Of a stretch of 64,000 nucleotides of DNA, positions 23,838-33,336 are shown piece after piece. This DNA is from G963665405 sp963665405. Lineage in GTDB: Bacteria > Chloroflexota > Dehalococcoidia > Lucifugimonadales > G963665405. Below the pieces are notes generated by a model that made no database searches, was not told the origin of the DNA, and was given only the letters and a program-made list of their open reading frames with translations. Both the position numbers and the translations under genes were made by a program. The stretch is taken from assembly GCA_963665405.2 (NCBI GenBank), contig CAXXUH010000004.1:372001-436000 (forward strand), read 5' to 3'. Numbering within the stretch: the first letter of the stretch is position 1; each line of letters opens with the position of its first letter.

Positions 23838-26800
23838 CTATCCCCCGTTCGCCAAGCCCTGGAACACCTGTATGTCGGAGCTGCTGCGAACGTACACCCG
23901 TCCGAGTCCATCGACAGATATCGCTAGCGGAAAGAAGGCCGGGCCCTGCTTTTCACCCGCGGTACTCCAACTGAGGCGAAAAGTACCGTCAGGTTCAAAC
24001 GCCTGTAAGCGCTCGTTGTTCCTGTCCACCACGAGCACATTTCCAAACTGGTCCACTTCGACGTCCATCGGGAATTCGAACTGACCGTCTTCAGCTCCTT
24101 TGCTGCCCCATTTTGTCAGAAACGTGCCCTGGCTGTCGAACACCTGTATGCGGTGATTGCTGCGATCGGCCACGTACACCCTGCCGGACTCGTCCACCGC
24201 GAGGCCTCCTGGAAAGTCGAACTCTCCGTCGCCGCTACCCTCAGAGCCCCACGAGGCGATGAATTGACCGTTCGAGTCGAACACCTGAACCCGGTGAAGA
24301 CCATGGTCCGAAACGTACACATTTCCGGACGTGGAAACGGCTATTCCTTTCGCACCGTCGAACTGCCCATCGCCGGTTCCTCTCGAGCCCCACTCAGTAA
24401 CGAAGGAGCCGTCAGGCCTGAACTTCTTGACACGCCATCTGTCCCGGTCGACCACGTAGACATTCCCGTCTCCATCGACGCCGACGTCTGAGACGTACTT
24501 GAACCGTCTCTCTTCGGGGCCCTTCCAGCCCCACTCGGCCAGGAACGCGCCATCGGAGCTCAGCACGACCACCCGGTCCTCGAAGGTGTCGGACAGATAT
24601 AGATTGCCCGAGTTGTCGACATCTATCCCGGTGTCACCGCCGAACTCGCTGTTGTAGATTCGGCCGGCGCCTATTGTCGTCGCTAACTCGCCGTCGGGGC
24701 CGTATACCAGCACACGGCTAACGTCCGAGTCGGCTATGTAGACCCTGCCTGACTCATCGGCGGCCACCGCGGTCAAGCTAGCGATACGAGAGAATGTGCC
24801 GTGGCCTCGTCCTGGAGACTCCCACTTGGCAAGAAACTGACCATTCGAGTCGAACTTCTGAAAGCGGACGTTCTCGGCGTCTACGGTATATACGTTTCCT
24901 GAGCCGTCGACTGCTATGTCGCTCGGACCCTGGAACTTGCCTTCCGTCCCGTCTTCTAGGAACCACTCGGCCACTAGAATGCCTGCCCGGCTGAAAACCT
25001 TCACGCTCTCTCTGCCGTCATCCACGACGTAGATTCTCCCGCTCCCCCTGTCCAATGCGATGTGCCTGACCTTTCTGAAGTCCGCCGCCCACTGTTGCAC
25101 GGAATTGCCGTCCGGATCGAACACCTCCAGAGTGCCATGACTGGTGAAGGCCACATAGACATTGCCAGAGGCGTCGACGGCGACACCCCTGGCAGGGACG
25201 AGGCCCTCCCCAGGCACTCTCTGCGCCCATCGTTTGAGGAGATTGCCGCTCAAGTCGAACCGTTGAACGCCGTTGGCTCCGGCGACGTAAACGTCACCGG
25301 AGGCGACGACGGCTATACCGGTTGGTAGGGAGAATTCGCCGTCGCCCCCGCCTTCTCTCCCCCAATTGATCAGAAAGTTCCGACTCGGGTCGAACTTCTG
25401 GATTCGATGGTTTTCATCGTCGATGACGTAGACGTTTCCGGAGGAATCCAATGCGATGCCGGATGGAGACTCGAACTGTCCATCGCTATCGCCTCTCGAC
25501 CCCCACTGAGCAAGGAACGTGCCTTCGGAGCTGAAGACCTGAACTCGATGATTGCCCCGGTCAACCACGTACACTCTCCCAGATGAGTCGACGGCTATCC
25601 CCCAAGCTCCTCGGAACTGGCCCGGGCCATCGCCTTCGGAACCCCACACGTGAATCACGCGGCCGTTGGAGTCGAGCACACGAACCCTGCTAGGGATAGC
25701 CTCGGTGACGAACACGTTACCGGCGCCATCGACGGCGATCCCGTTTCCGTATTGGAGGTTGCTGATCGCCTCGCCGCGAGAGCCCCACTTCGCAATGAAG
25801 TTTCCATCCGGGTCGAACTTCTGCACCCGGCCATCCCCTGCCACCAGGATGTTGCCTTGGCTGTCGATCGCCACGGCGCGTGGCGCCTCGAACTGGCCGT
25901 CAGCGCTGCCTTGGGCTCCCCATTCATTCAGAAAGCGCCCGTCGGAGTCGAACACCTGGACACGGTGATTCCGAAGATCCGCGACGTATACGCGCCCCGA
26001 GTCACTGACCGCCACGCTGGTTGGGAAATCGAGCTCGCCGGGGCCATCGCCCTGGGAGCCCCAGGCGGTGACGAAGTTGCCCTCCGGATCAAAGACCTGG
26101 ACCCGGTGGTTGCCCGCGTCAACCACCAACACTCTACCCGACGCATCCAGGTCAACGTCCCAGGGGTTGTCGAACTCTCCGTCCCCGACGCCTTCGGACC
26201 CCCAAGTCTTGATCACATCACCGGCAGGGTCGAACATCATCACACGATGATTGCGAGTGTCGGCCACGAACAGGTTCCCGAATTCGTCCAATGCCATGCC
26301 GAAAAGCGCACTGAACTGATCGTCGCGACTATACTGTGACCACCTCACTACGAGCGTTCCGACCTCCAACGCCTCAGGGGAAGTCACGACCCCAGGCGAC
26401 GACGTAGGCCTTGGCGTCGGGCTCGGAGTTGTCGTCGCCAGCGAGGTGGGGGTCGGCGTCGGGAACGGCGTGGGAGTGGTGGTGGACGCAGGAGTCGGTG
26501 AGGAAGTCGCTGTCGATGCCGCAGGAGTTGGCGTAGTTGTAGGGGTTGGAATTGGAATAGAGGTGACAGTCGGCGTCGGGAACGGCGTAGGAGAGGCGGT
26601 GGACGCAGGAGTCGGTGAGGAAGTCGCTGTCGGTGCCGCAGGTGGGGTTAGCGTAGTCGTAGGGGTTGGAATCGGAATAGAGGTGACAGTCGGCGACGGG
26701 ACCTGGGAGGGCGCGGTCGCCGTACGTGAGGGACCTCCATTGGGGGTCTCGTTTGCTCGTCCTTGTGTCGCGGTCGCCCCACCCGCGATGGCTGTTGTGG

Positions 26801-26930
26801 GCGTGGGCATGACGACAACGTCTTCGGTCGCCTCTGGGACAGGAGTTGACGGCTGCTCCTCGCTGCCGCATGCCAGTGCGAACACGGCGATCGCGCCCAA
26901 AGCGAAGCCGGCCAGCCGTGACCCGCTCAT
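23838..26930 (-). CDS. large NHL-repeat beta-propeller lipoprotein
   Basis: 1030 residues from ATG 26930 (GAGG upstream). The N-terminus is a lipoprotein signal ending IAVFALAC (cysteine 21). Residues 25-180 are a Pro/Thr-rich stalk with an internal tandem repeat (units of TVTSIPIPTPTTT and SSPTPAST). The rest is about 17 NHL repeats of 47 residues, each like GSEGxGDGEFxxPxGIAVDxxGxVYVADxxNHRVQVFDxxG, enough for two or three propellers. NHL propellers mediate protein or ligand binding; function unknown. The whole gene lies between copies of the 222-bp repeat, so it is a recent insertion splitting two aminotransferase genes. Confidence 0.88.
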   Translation of the reverse strand: MSGSRLAGFALGAIAVFALACGSEEQPSTPVPEATEDVVVMPTPTTAIAGGATATQGRANETPNGGPSRTATAPSQVPSPTVTSIPIPTPTTTLTPPAAPTATSSPTPASTASPTPFPTPTVTSIPIPTPTTTPTPAASTATSSPTPASTTTPTPFPTPTPTSLATTTPSPTPRPTSSPGVVTSPEALEVGTLVVRWSQYSRDDQFSALFGMALDEFGNLFVADTRNHRVMMFDPAGDVIKTWGSEGVGDGEFDNPWDVDLDASGRVLVVDAGNHRVQVFDPEGNFVTAWGSQGDGPGELDFPTSVAVSDSGRVYVADLRNHRVQVFDSDGRFLNEWGAQGSADGQFEAPRAVAIDSQGNILVAGDGRVQKFDPDGNFIAKWGSRGEAISNLQYGNGIAVDGAGNVFVTEAIPSRVRVLDSNGRVIHVWGSEGDGPGQFRGAWGIAVDSSGRVYVVDRGNHRVQVFSSEGTFLAQWGSRGDSDGQFESPSGIALDSSGNVYVIDDENHRIQKFDPSRNFLINWGREGGGDGEFSLPTGIAVVASGDVYVAGANGVQRFDLSGNLLKRWAQRVPGEGLVPARGVAVDASGNVYVAFTSHGTLEVFDPDGNSVQQWAADFRKVRHIALDRGSGRIYVVDDGRESVKVFSRAGILVAEWFLEDGTEGKFQGPSDIAVDGSGNVYTVDAENVRFQKFDSNGQFLAKWESPGRGHGTFSRIASLTAVAADESGRVYIADSDVSRVLVYGPDGELATTIGAGRIYNSEFGGDTGIDVDNSGNLYLSDTFEDRVVVLSSDGAFLAEWGWKGPEERRFKYVSDVGVDGDGNVYVVDRDRWRVKKFRPDGSFVTEWGSRGTGDGQFDGAKGIAVSTSGNVYVSDHGLHRVQVFDSNGQFIASWGSEGSGDGEFDFPGGLAVDESGRVYVADRSNHRIQVFDSQGTFLTKWGSKGAEDGQFEFPMDVEVDQFGNVLVVDRNNERLQAFEPDGTFRLSWSTAGEKQGPAFFPLAISVDGLGRVYVRSSSDIQVFQGLANGG

Positions 26931-26958
26931 GATTCGCCTCGCGTCAGAGGACTTCAAG

Positions 26959-27180
26959 GAGATAGAAGCCGCGGTCGCCGAGGTTGACCGAAACCTCGCT
27001 GCGGGCCATCCACTGTCCGTTGTAGTAGGCGAACGTATCGCTCATTGCTGATGACGCTTTTGGCGTTGAGTCCGGCGGTGGGTGGTCAATTCGACCGGCG
27101 CGCCTTTTCAGGACAGGATCGCCCGGCCCTCCTGTTTCTTGGCGAAACGTTCCGCCTGGTCCACGATATCCAGTCCCACC
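26959..27180. repeat. 222-bp direct repeat, right copy
   Basis: Second copy of 23431-23652. It holds the true C-terminus of aminotransferase copy 2 plus an orphan start of copy 1 (MSDTFAYYNGQWMARS..) that runs into unrelated sequence after RGFYL. Confidence 0.9.
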
Positions 27181-28036
27181 CACTCGCTCCAGGCTGCAAG
27201 TAGCTGGCTCGTAACGGGCCCGGGCTTGCCGTCGCCGATCGGCTGCTTGTCGGCCGAAGTCAGCGGGAGGATGCACATCGGCGTGTTCGTGATGAAGGCC
27301 TCGTCGGCGGTGTACAGGTCGTACGGCTGGAGGTCTTCGTGCGAGACTGGGATTCCAAGCCGGTCTGCGACCTCGGCGACTGCCCCCTCGACACGCCCTG
27401 GAGCAGGCTGGTATCAGCGGGGGTGCGAATGACCCCGTCGGTCACGATGAACACATTGTAGGCGGTACCTTCGGTGAGGTTGCCGCTGGAGGCGGTCATT
27501 ATCGGCCAGGCGTCGGGGTCTACGTCTCTGGCCTCCAGCTCCGCCATGTTGAAGTTCATGCGGCTGTAGTGCTTCACCTTCGGATCGATGGCCTCGGGCG
27601 AGTAGCTGCGCGTCTTGGTTATGACACCGTGGCCACCCTCCCTGTACAGCGCCGCATAGATGTTGAATGGCACCGGGAAGCACTGGATCATAACGGTCGG
27701 GCTCGTGCTCCGCTGGCGCCACCCCGCCACCCCTCGCGTCACCGCCTGCCATATGTGCCAGTCTCCCGCCTCCTCTCGGAGGGGCTCGTTGCGGCGGATC
27801 GCTTCCTCGCTCAGGTCGAGCATCTCGTCCAGGGACAGGTCGGGCTCGATTCGCACGTACTTGAGCGAGCGGTAGAGCCGCTCGACGTGCTCACGCATCT
27901 TGAAGCTCTTGCCGCCAAACGTCCGAGTCAGGTCGAATACGGCGTCTGCGACATAGAAGCCACGGTCGAATGGGTGAATGCGGATGGAGTCCTGGGCCAC
28001 CCATTCGCCGTTCAGGTAACCGACTAGCTCGGTCAT
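27108..28036 (-). pseudogene. class IV aminotransferase, copy 2, with a one-base frameshift
   Basis: From ATG 28036 (GGGAGGT upstream) the frame gives a fold-IV aminotransferase: YLNGEWVAQDSIRIHPFDRG, VKHYSRMNFN with the PLP lysine, GNLTEGTAYNVFIV and DTSLLQGVSRG, where it leaves frame. In the next frame the protein continues AVAEVADRLGIPVSHEDLQP, then YTADEAFITNTPMCILPLT, and ends QEGRAILS at 27108. The shift is at a run of five C (27383-27387, G on the coding strand); one extra base restores the gene. This may be a homopolymer sequencing error. The protein is about half identical to copy 1 by eye. Confidence 0.8.
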
Positions 28037-28175
28037 AGTCGACCTCCCACGGTCTTCAGATGACACCGGCTGTGGACGGATCCGGCGTCTCACAGACGGC
28101 AGAGCTGCCGCTGTGGCGTTCCTTTGGTGGGACCGATTCTATCGGGTGGTAAGGGACGGTGCAACAGGGTCCGTC

Positions 28176-28203
28176 TTGCCGTCCCGTCCGGCGCTGTTAT
28201 AAT
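28176..28203 (+). promoter_or_regulatory. promoter of the aco-like operon
   Basis: TTGCCG (28176-28181), 16-base spacer and a perfect TATAAT (28198-28203). It lies about 120 bases before the E1 alpha start, leaving a long leader. Confidence 0.65.
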
Positions 28204-28326
28204 GCGGCCCGTGCCGGGGGTCCTATGCCCAGGAGCATGACCGAGGGGCGCGAAGGCCCTTCGTGGAAATCCGGGTGTGAGCCGCCGATCGAATCCACCG
28301 ACCGTCAAAAAGGGGGGAGCCAGATC

Positions 28327-29295
28327 ATGGAGCTCGGGAAAGACGACCTGCTGGCGGCGTACCGCATGATGAGGACGATCCGCCAGTTCGAGGAGCGGCT
28401 GCACGTCGAGTTCGCGACCGGCGATATTCCGGGGTTCGTGCACCTGTATGCCGGCGAGGAGGCCTGTGCAACAGGCGTCTGCATGCACCTGACGAAAGAG
28501 GACCGCATAGCCTCGACGCATCGTGGTCACGGTCACTGCATAGCGAAGGGCGTCGATGTCCACGGCATGATGGCCGAGATATACGGCAGGAGAACGGGCG
28601 TCTGCCACGGAAAGGGCGGCTCGATGCACATCGCCGACCTGAACCTGGGAATGATGGGCGCCAACGGCATCGTCGGCGGAGGGCCTCCCCTGGTGTGTGG
28701 CGCGGCCCTGGCGGCAAAGATAGAGGGGAAGAACAACGTGGCCGTCGCCTTTGTGGGCGACGGTGGGTCGAACCAGGGGACCACCTTCGAGAGCCTGAAC
28801 CTCGCCAAAGTCTGGAACCTCCCCGCGGTCTTCATCGCCGAGAACAACGGATATGCCGAGACGACCGCGTCGAAGTACGCCGTTGGAGCCACCAGCATCG
28901 CCGAGCGGGCGAGCGGCTTCGGGATGCCGGCGGTGATCGTGGACGGACACGACTTCTTCGCGGTCTATGAGGCTGCGGGCGAGGCCATCAAGCGCGCACG
29001 CGAGGGAGGCGGACCCTCGTTCATCGAGTGTCAGGTCAACCGATACTACGGCCACTTCGAGGGCGACGCGCAGACCTACAGGGGAGTCAACGAGGTGCAA
29101 AAGCTCCGCGACGGGCGAGATTGCCTCGATCGTTTCGTCAAGAACGTTACAGAGGCCGCCGACATCGACGAGGCCGACCTCCACAGCATTGACGGGGACG
29201 TGGCGAAGCTCATCGACGACGCCGTGGTCGCGGCCAAATCGGATCCCAAGCCGAGCGCCGAGGACCTTTTGACCGACGTCTACGTTTCGTACTGA
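28327..29295 (+). CDS. acoA: thiamine-diphosphate dehydrogenase E1 alpha (acetoin/2-oxoacid type)
   Basis: 322 residues from ATG 28327, with GGGGGGAG upstream. It shows the E1 alpha signature: MRTIRQFEERL, HLYAGEEACATGV, HRGHGHCIAKG, HGKGGSMHIAD, and the thiamine-diphosphate/Mg motif from GDGGSNQG to AENN about 30 residues later. RYYGHFEGDAQTYR is the phosphorylation-loop region. The subunit pairs with E1 beta (next gene) to decarboxylate or cleave a 2-oxo substrate and load the acyl group on lipoate. The fused lipoyl-hydrolase gene downstream favours acetoin dehydrogenase over pyruvate dehydrogenase, though substrate is inferred. No E3 gene is in the window. Confidence 0.88.
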   Translation: MELGKDDLLAAYRMMRTIRQFEERLHVEFATGDIPGFVHLYAGEEACATGVCMHLTKEDRIASTHRGHGHCIAKGVDVHGMMAEIYGRRTGVCHGKGGSMHIADLNLGMMGANGIVGGGPPLVCGAALAAKIEGKNNVAVAFVGDGGSNQGTTFESLNLAKVWNLPAVFIAENNGYAETTASKYAVGATSIAERASGFGMPAVIVDGHDFFAVYEAAGEAIKRAREGGGPSFIECQVNRYYGHFEGDAQTYRGVNEVQKLRDGRDCLDRFVKNVTEAADIDEADLHSIDGDVAKLIDDAVVAAKSDPKPSAEDLLTDVYVSY

Positions 29296-29314
29296 TCGGG
29301 TAGGGAGACATACG

Positions 29315-30328
29315 ATGGCCAGAACCATTACGTACCAGCAAGCGATCAACGAGGCAATCGACCAGGAGATGGCCCGCGATCCCGGGGTCATACTCATGGG
29401 TGAGGACGTGGCAGGTGGCCAGGGTGCCGACGGCGAGATGGACGCGTGGGGCGGTCCGTTCGGCACCACCAAGGGCCTCTACCCGAAGTACGGCGACAGG
29501 GTGATGGACACTCCGATCACGGAGTCGGCCTTCGTAGGCGCGGCCGTCGGCGCCGCGGCGTCCGGGCTCCGCCCGGTCGTCGAGCTGATGTTCAACGACT
29601 TCATGGGCGTCTGCTTCGACCAGATCCTCAACCAGGCGGCCAAGTTCCGCTATATGTTCGGTGGCAAGGCTGAGACGCCCCTGGTGATCCGCACGATGTA
29701 CGGGGCTGGAATTCGGGCCGCCGCCCAGCATTCTCAGTCGCTCTACGGCATGTTCACCAATGTGCCGGGGCTCAAGTGCGTCGTCCCATCTACGCCTTAC
29801 GATGTCAAGGGACTGCTGATCCAGTCGATCCGAGACAACGATCCGATCATCTTCTTTGAGCACAAACAGCTATACGCGCTCGAGGGAGACGTCCCGGAGG
29901 AGTCCTACACGCTGCCGTTCGGCGAGGCGAACATCGTGCGCGACGGGGGCGACGTTACCATCGTGGCTCTGGGCCACATGGTCCACATGGCGACCGAAGC
30001 AGCACAAAAACTGGCGGGAGGCGGAATAGAGTGCGAGGTCGTCGACCTCCGCACGACGTCCCCGATGGATGAGGACACGATCCTCGAGAGCGTCGAGAAA
30101 ACCGGCCGGATCGTTGTGGTCGATGAGTCGTCCCCTCGGTGCAACATAGCAACGGACGTGTCGGCGCTCGTGGCGCAGAACGCCTTTGGCGATCTGAAGG
30201 CGCCCATCAAGATGGTCACCGCTCCACACACTCCTGTGCCGTTCAGCGACTTCCTCGAGGACCTCTACAAGCCGGACGCCGTGCGGATAGAAGCCGCCGT
30301 CCGAGAGGTGTGGGAGTACACGAGTTGA
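29315..30328 (+). CDS. acoB: thiamine-diphosphate dehydrogenase E1 beta (acetoin/2-oxoacid type)
   Basis: 337 residues, 20 bases after E1 alpha. Typical segments: TYQQAINEAIDQEMARDPGV, VILMGEDVAGGQGADGE, GDRVMDTPITESAFVGAAVG (where the glutamate activates thiamine diphosphate), VELMFNDFMGVCFDQILNQA, the transketolase C-domain TIVALGHMVHMA and VVDLRTTSPMDEDTIL. The length equals standard E1 beta. Its stop overlaps the TTG start of the next gene (TTGA), so the three genes form one operon. Confidence 0.9.
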   Translation: MARTITYQQAINEAIDQEMARDPGVILMGEDVAGGQGADGEMDAWGGPFGTTKGLYPKYGDRVMDTPITESAFVGAAVGAAASGLRPVVELMFNDFMGVCFDQILNQAAKFRYMFGGKAETPLVIRTMYGAGIRAAAQHSQSLYGMFTNVPGLKCVVPSTPYDVKGLLIQSIRDNDPIIFFEHKQLYALEGDVPEESYTLPFGEANIVRDGGDVTIVALGHMVHMATEAAQKLAGGGIECEVVDLRTTSPMDEDTILESVEKTGRIVVVDESSPRCNIATDVSALVAQNAFGDLKAPIKMVTAPHTPVPFSDFLEDLYKPDAVRIEAAVREVWEYTS

Positions 30329-31449
30329 CCGGCGGCCGCATCGAGAAGCTCACCATGCCCAAGTGGGGGCTCACCATGACAGAGGGCCGCGTCGTGAAGT
30401 GGCTGATCGAGGAAGGTGGCCAGGTCAAGTCGGGCTCAGAGGTCGTCGAGATAGAGACGGAGAAGATCGCCAGCGCGGCGGAGGCCCAGGCCGTCGGCGT
30501 TCTGCGGCGCCAGGTCGCGAAAGAGGGTCAGGTCGTGCCCGTGGCGGGGCTCCTCGGGGTGATCGCAGACCGCGACGTGTCCGAGGACGAGATCCAGAGC
30601 TTCGTCGAGACGTTCCTGTCCGCCTTCGTGCCTGAGGAGGCCGACTCGGAGGGACCCGCGACCGAGAGGGTGGAGGTGGCCGGCCGATCGTTGCGGTACC
30701 TCAAGACCGGGGAGGGGGGCGATCCGGTGCTCCTCCTTCATGGCTTCGGCGGGGACCTGGCCAACTGGCGCTTCAATCACGAGGCGCTGGCCTCGACCCG
30801 AGCGGTGTACGCCCTCGACCTGCCCGGTCACGGAGAATCCTCGAAGGATGTGGGGGAGGGGACGCTGCGCTCCCTGACGGAGAGCGTGGCCGGCTTCATG
30901 GACGCCGTGGGCCTGCCCAAAGCCCACGCGGTGGGGCACTCGCTGGGCGGTGGCGTCGTCCTCGATCTGGCCCTGACGCATCCAGGCCGCGTCCTGTCGA
31001 CGACGCTAATCGCCAGCCTTGGGCTCGGACCCGAGATCAATACAGGCTACATCGATGGCTTCATCGGCTCGCAGCGTCGCAAGGACATCCAACCGCATCT
31101 CCAGAGCCTGTTCGGAGACCCCTCGTACGTCAGCCGCCAGCTCGTCGAGGACGTCCTGAAGTTCAAGCGTCTCGACGGGGTCGACGGCGCCCTGCGAACG
31201 ATCGCCGCGGGATTCATCGCCGACGGGAGGCAGGCCGTCGTCCTGAGGGAGCGTCTGGCCGATCTCTCGACTCCAATTCTGGTGATATGGGGAGCGGACG
31301 ACCAGATCGTCCCTGCCTCGCACGCCTCGGGAATCTCCGGCTCGGAGGTCCACGTCATCGAGGGCAGCGGCCACATGGTGCAGATGGAGGCCGCGACCGA
31401 GGTGAACGGCATCATCGACGCCTTTCTCCTGGCGGGCACCACGTCCTAG
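30325..31449 (+). CDS. acoC: lipoyl domain fused to alpha/beta hydrolase (AcoC-type E2)
   Basis: 374 residues from TTG 30325, overlapping the E1 beta stop. Residues 1-80 are a biotinyl-lipoyl domain: MPKWGLTMTEGRVVKWL and VVEIETEKIASAAEA, whose lysine carries lipoate. From about residue 110 it is an alpha/beta hydrolase: LLLHGFGGDLANWRF (oxyanion loop), AHAVGHSLGGGVV (nucleophile serine), VIWGADDQIVP (aspartate) and GSGHMVQME (histidine). This lipoyl-plus-hydrolase form, without the trimeric E2 catalytic domain, is known for acetoin dehydrogenase component AcoC. An in-frame ATG at 30355 would cut into the lipoyl domain, so TTG is preferred. Confidence 0.88.
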   Translation: MTGGRIEKLTMPKWGLTMTEGRVVKWLIEEGGQVKSGSEVVEIETEKIASAAEAQAVGVLRRQVAKEGQVVPVAGLLGVIADRDVSEDEIQSFVETFLSAFVPEEADSEGPATERVEVAGRSLRYLKTGEGGDPVLLLHGFGGDLANWRFNHEALASTRAVYALDLPGHGESSKDVGEGTLRSLTESVAGFMDAVGLPKAHAVGHSLGGGVVLDLALTHPGRVLSTTLIASLGLGPEINTGYIDGFIGSQRRKDIQPHLQSLFGDPSYVSRQLVEDVLKFKRLDGVDGALRTIAAGFIADGRQAVVLRERLADLSTPILVIWGADDQIVPASHASGISGSEVHVIEGSGHMVQMEAATEVNGIIDAFLLAGTTS

Positions 31450-31487
31450 CCGCTCGTTAGCGGGATGACGAGATATGGGGTGTCCAG

Positions 31488-31531
31488 AGGGGCGAAGCCC
31501 CTTTGCCGGGTGTCTGAGGGCGTCCCTCAGA
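31488..31531. repeat. dispersed double-hairpin repeat, copy A
   Basis: First stem AGGGGC-GAA-GCCCCT (31488-31502), link TTGCCGGGTG, second stem TCTGAGGG-CGT-CCCTCAGA (31513-31531). It lies between two convergent genes. Confidence 0.75.
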
Positions 31532-31574
31532 CATCATCCATTTCCTTATCTTGGGGCGGGGCTCACTCTTATCG

Positions 31575-32531
31575 CTAGCCCTCACCGGTGAGGGCGCGCC
31601 GCGGGTTCTCCACGATTATCTGGTGGAACTGCTCCTGTGTGACTCCGATCTCACCCAGGGCGGCCAGGAGTCCGGTGGAGATGTAGTCGTAGCCGTTGCC
31701 GCCGTTCTCGGCGTAGTCCGACTGGTAGCACACGTCGTGAGAGAACAGCAGGTGCCTTATCAGGCCCGCGTCCAGGACCCGCTTGACCAGCTCTAGCAGC
31801 GTCCGGCGCTCGTACTCGGTGCCGTCCTTGAGCGTCCCCATCCGATCGAACAGGATGAAGGCTCCGCGCCGGGCGATCTCCGCGTGGTACTCGTGGTTGG
31901 GGTAGCTCTGGGAGTGGCCGAGGACGACCCTTCTGAGGTCCACTCCCTCCTCCGCGATGATGTCGAGCTGGTCGAGTCCTACAGGGCCACGCGTCGAGTG
32001 GGTGACGAGGGTCAGCCCCGTCTTCTTCTGGGCGCGGGCCGCGGCCCGATGGACCCTCTCCTCCACAGGCGAGACCCAGTTGAAATGAGCGCCGATCTCA
32101 CCGATGATTCCGGCCTTTACCGTCGTGCCGTCGATCCCTTCGGTTACGTCCCGCACCAGGTCCTCGGCGATCTCGTCGGTCTTCTTCCGCCACAGCGATC
32201 GGTCGTAGTAGCTCTCGCGGTACCAGCCGCAGCCGAGGACCACGTTCAGCCCGGTCCGCTTGGCCATGTCCTGGACGGCCTCGGCGTGGGTCTTGCCGGG
32301 GAACATGATGTGGTCGTTCTCTCTCAGCCCGCCGCTCGTCAGGTCGACCAACGTTGCTCCACCTGCGTCTTTGTACCGCATTAGCTCCAGGTAGGCGAGC
32401 TCCGGGTCGTTCAGGAAGGTGTTGCCCTCCCAGGTGTCCCTCATCAGGTCCAGGTAGATGTGCTCATGGACCAGCGTGAAGCCCAGCTCCTCCGCGGGAA
32501 CAGGCCCGGTCACCGTCATAACAGTTGTCAT
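31575..32531 (-). CDS. phosphotriesterase-family amidohydrolase
   Basis: 318 residues from ATG 32531; TTG 32549 is also in frame. The fold is a binuclear-metal TIM barrel: HEHIYLD at residues 22-28 gives the HxH pair, KAGIIGEIG supplies the bridging residue (glutamate, as in the PHP subgroup, instead of the carboxylated lysine of true phosphotriesterase), LVTHSTRGP and VVLGHSQSYP the two further histidines, and LLFSHDVC the aspartate. Such enzymes are commonly lactonases or esterases; phosphotriesterase activity is not implied. It is followed 50 bases upstream on the same strand by an FAH-family gene, a probable catabolic pair. Confidence 0.88.
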   Translation of the reverse strand: MTTVMTVTGPVPAEELGFTLVHEHIYLDLMRDTWEGNTFLNDPELAYLELMRYKDAGGATLVDLTSGGLRENDHIMFPGKTHAEAVQDMAKRTGLNVVLGCGWYRESYYDRSLWRKKTDEIAEDLVRDVTEGIDGTTVKAGIIGEIGAHFNWVSPVEERVHRAAARAQKKTGLTLVTHSTRGPVGLDQLDIIAEEGVDLRRVVLGHSQSYPNHEYHAEIARRGAFILFDRMGTLKDGTEYERRTLLELVKRVLDAGLIRHLLFSHDVCYQSDYAENGGNGYDYISTGLLAALGEIGVTQEQFHQIIVENPRRALTGEG

Positions 32532-32580
32532 GTCGCTCTTCTCTCCCAATCAGCGCTGATTTGGGCGGGCGCCACTTGGG

Positions 32581-33336
32581 CTACCCGCCGATCGCTACAA
32601 CCGGATTGCGTAGGGTACCGATCCCCTCCACGACCATCTCGACGGTGTCCCCGACCTTGATCTCCCCGACGTCCGGGCAGCCGCTGCTTATCACGTCGCC
32701 GGGATAGAGGGCCATGACCTCCGAGACCCAGGCGACCAGCTCGGCGACGCCCCAGAGCATGTCGCTGGTCGAGCCCTCGACGACCTTTTTCCCGTTGAGC
32801 ACACATTGGATGCCCAGGTTGTCTCCGTCCAGCCCGGTTGCGATGACCGGTCCGATCGGGCAGAAGGTGTCGAAGTGCTTGACCCTCATGCTGGTGCCGT
32901 GCCCGGCGTCGCTGGTGAGAAGCTCGTCGCCGCTCACGTCGTTCACGCAGGTGTAGCCCAGAACGTGATCCATCGCCGTGGCGGCCGGCACCCTCTGCGC
33001 GGTCCGCCCGATCACGATGCCCAGCTCCGCCTCGTGGATGACCGACCGCGCCGTCCGCGGGTAGACGATCGGGTCCAGGTGTCCTATTACGGTGCCCGGC
33101 TGCTTCATGAAGATTCCGGGCCCGTCCCGCTCGCCCTTCTCGCCGTAGTTGACGGCGATGCCGACTACCTTGTTGAGCGGCTCGATGGGTGCCAGCAGGC
33201 GCACATCGGACAGACGACCGACGGCGGCCCCGGGCCTGGGGTCCTCGAACCGGATGCCGGTGAGCGTCCGGATCTGATCGCCGTCAAGGATACCCCAGTC
33301 GACGCGGTCCCTCAAACGGAAACGGGCCATGTGCAT
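32581..33336 (-). CDS. fumarylacetoacetate hydrolase (FAH) family protein
   Basis: 251 residues from ATG 33336 (GAGGAGGGC upstream). The FAH catalytic core is clear: KVVGIAVNYGEKGE, FMKQPGTVIGHLDPIVYP, EAELGIVIGR (metal-binding Glu-x-Glu type), VLGYTCVNDVSGDEL, the aspartate-bearing KHFDTFCPIGPVI and the C-terminal LYPGDVISSGCPDVGEIKVGD. Members hydrolyse C-C bonds in diketo acids or isomerise and decarboxylate aromatic catabolites; the substrate is unknown. It lies upstream of the phosphotriesterase-like gene on the same strand, probably the same operon. Confidence 0.9.
   Translation of the reverse strand: MHMARFRLRDRVDWGILDGDQIRTLTGIRFEDPRPGAAVGRLSDVRLLAPIEPLNKVVGIAVNYGEKGERDGPGIFMKQPGTVIGHLDPIVYPRTARSVIHEAELGIVIGRTAQRVPAATAMDHVLGYTCVNDVSGDELLTSDAGHGTSMRVKHFDTFCPIGPVIATGLDGDNLGIQCVLNGKKVVEGSTSDMLWGVAELVAWVSEVMALYPGDVISSGCPDVGEIKVGDTVEMVVEGIGTLRNPVVAIGG

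Noticed and set aside
26446..27051. 201-codon frame opposite the NHL protein stalk
   Set aside because: Valine/glycine repeats are the antisense of the Pro/Thr stalk.
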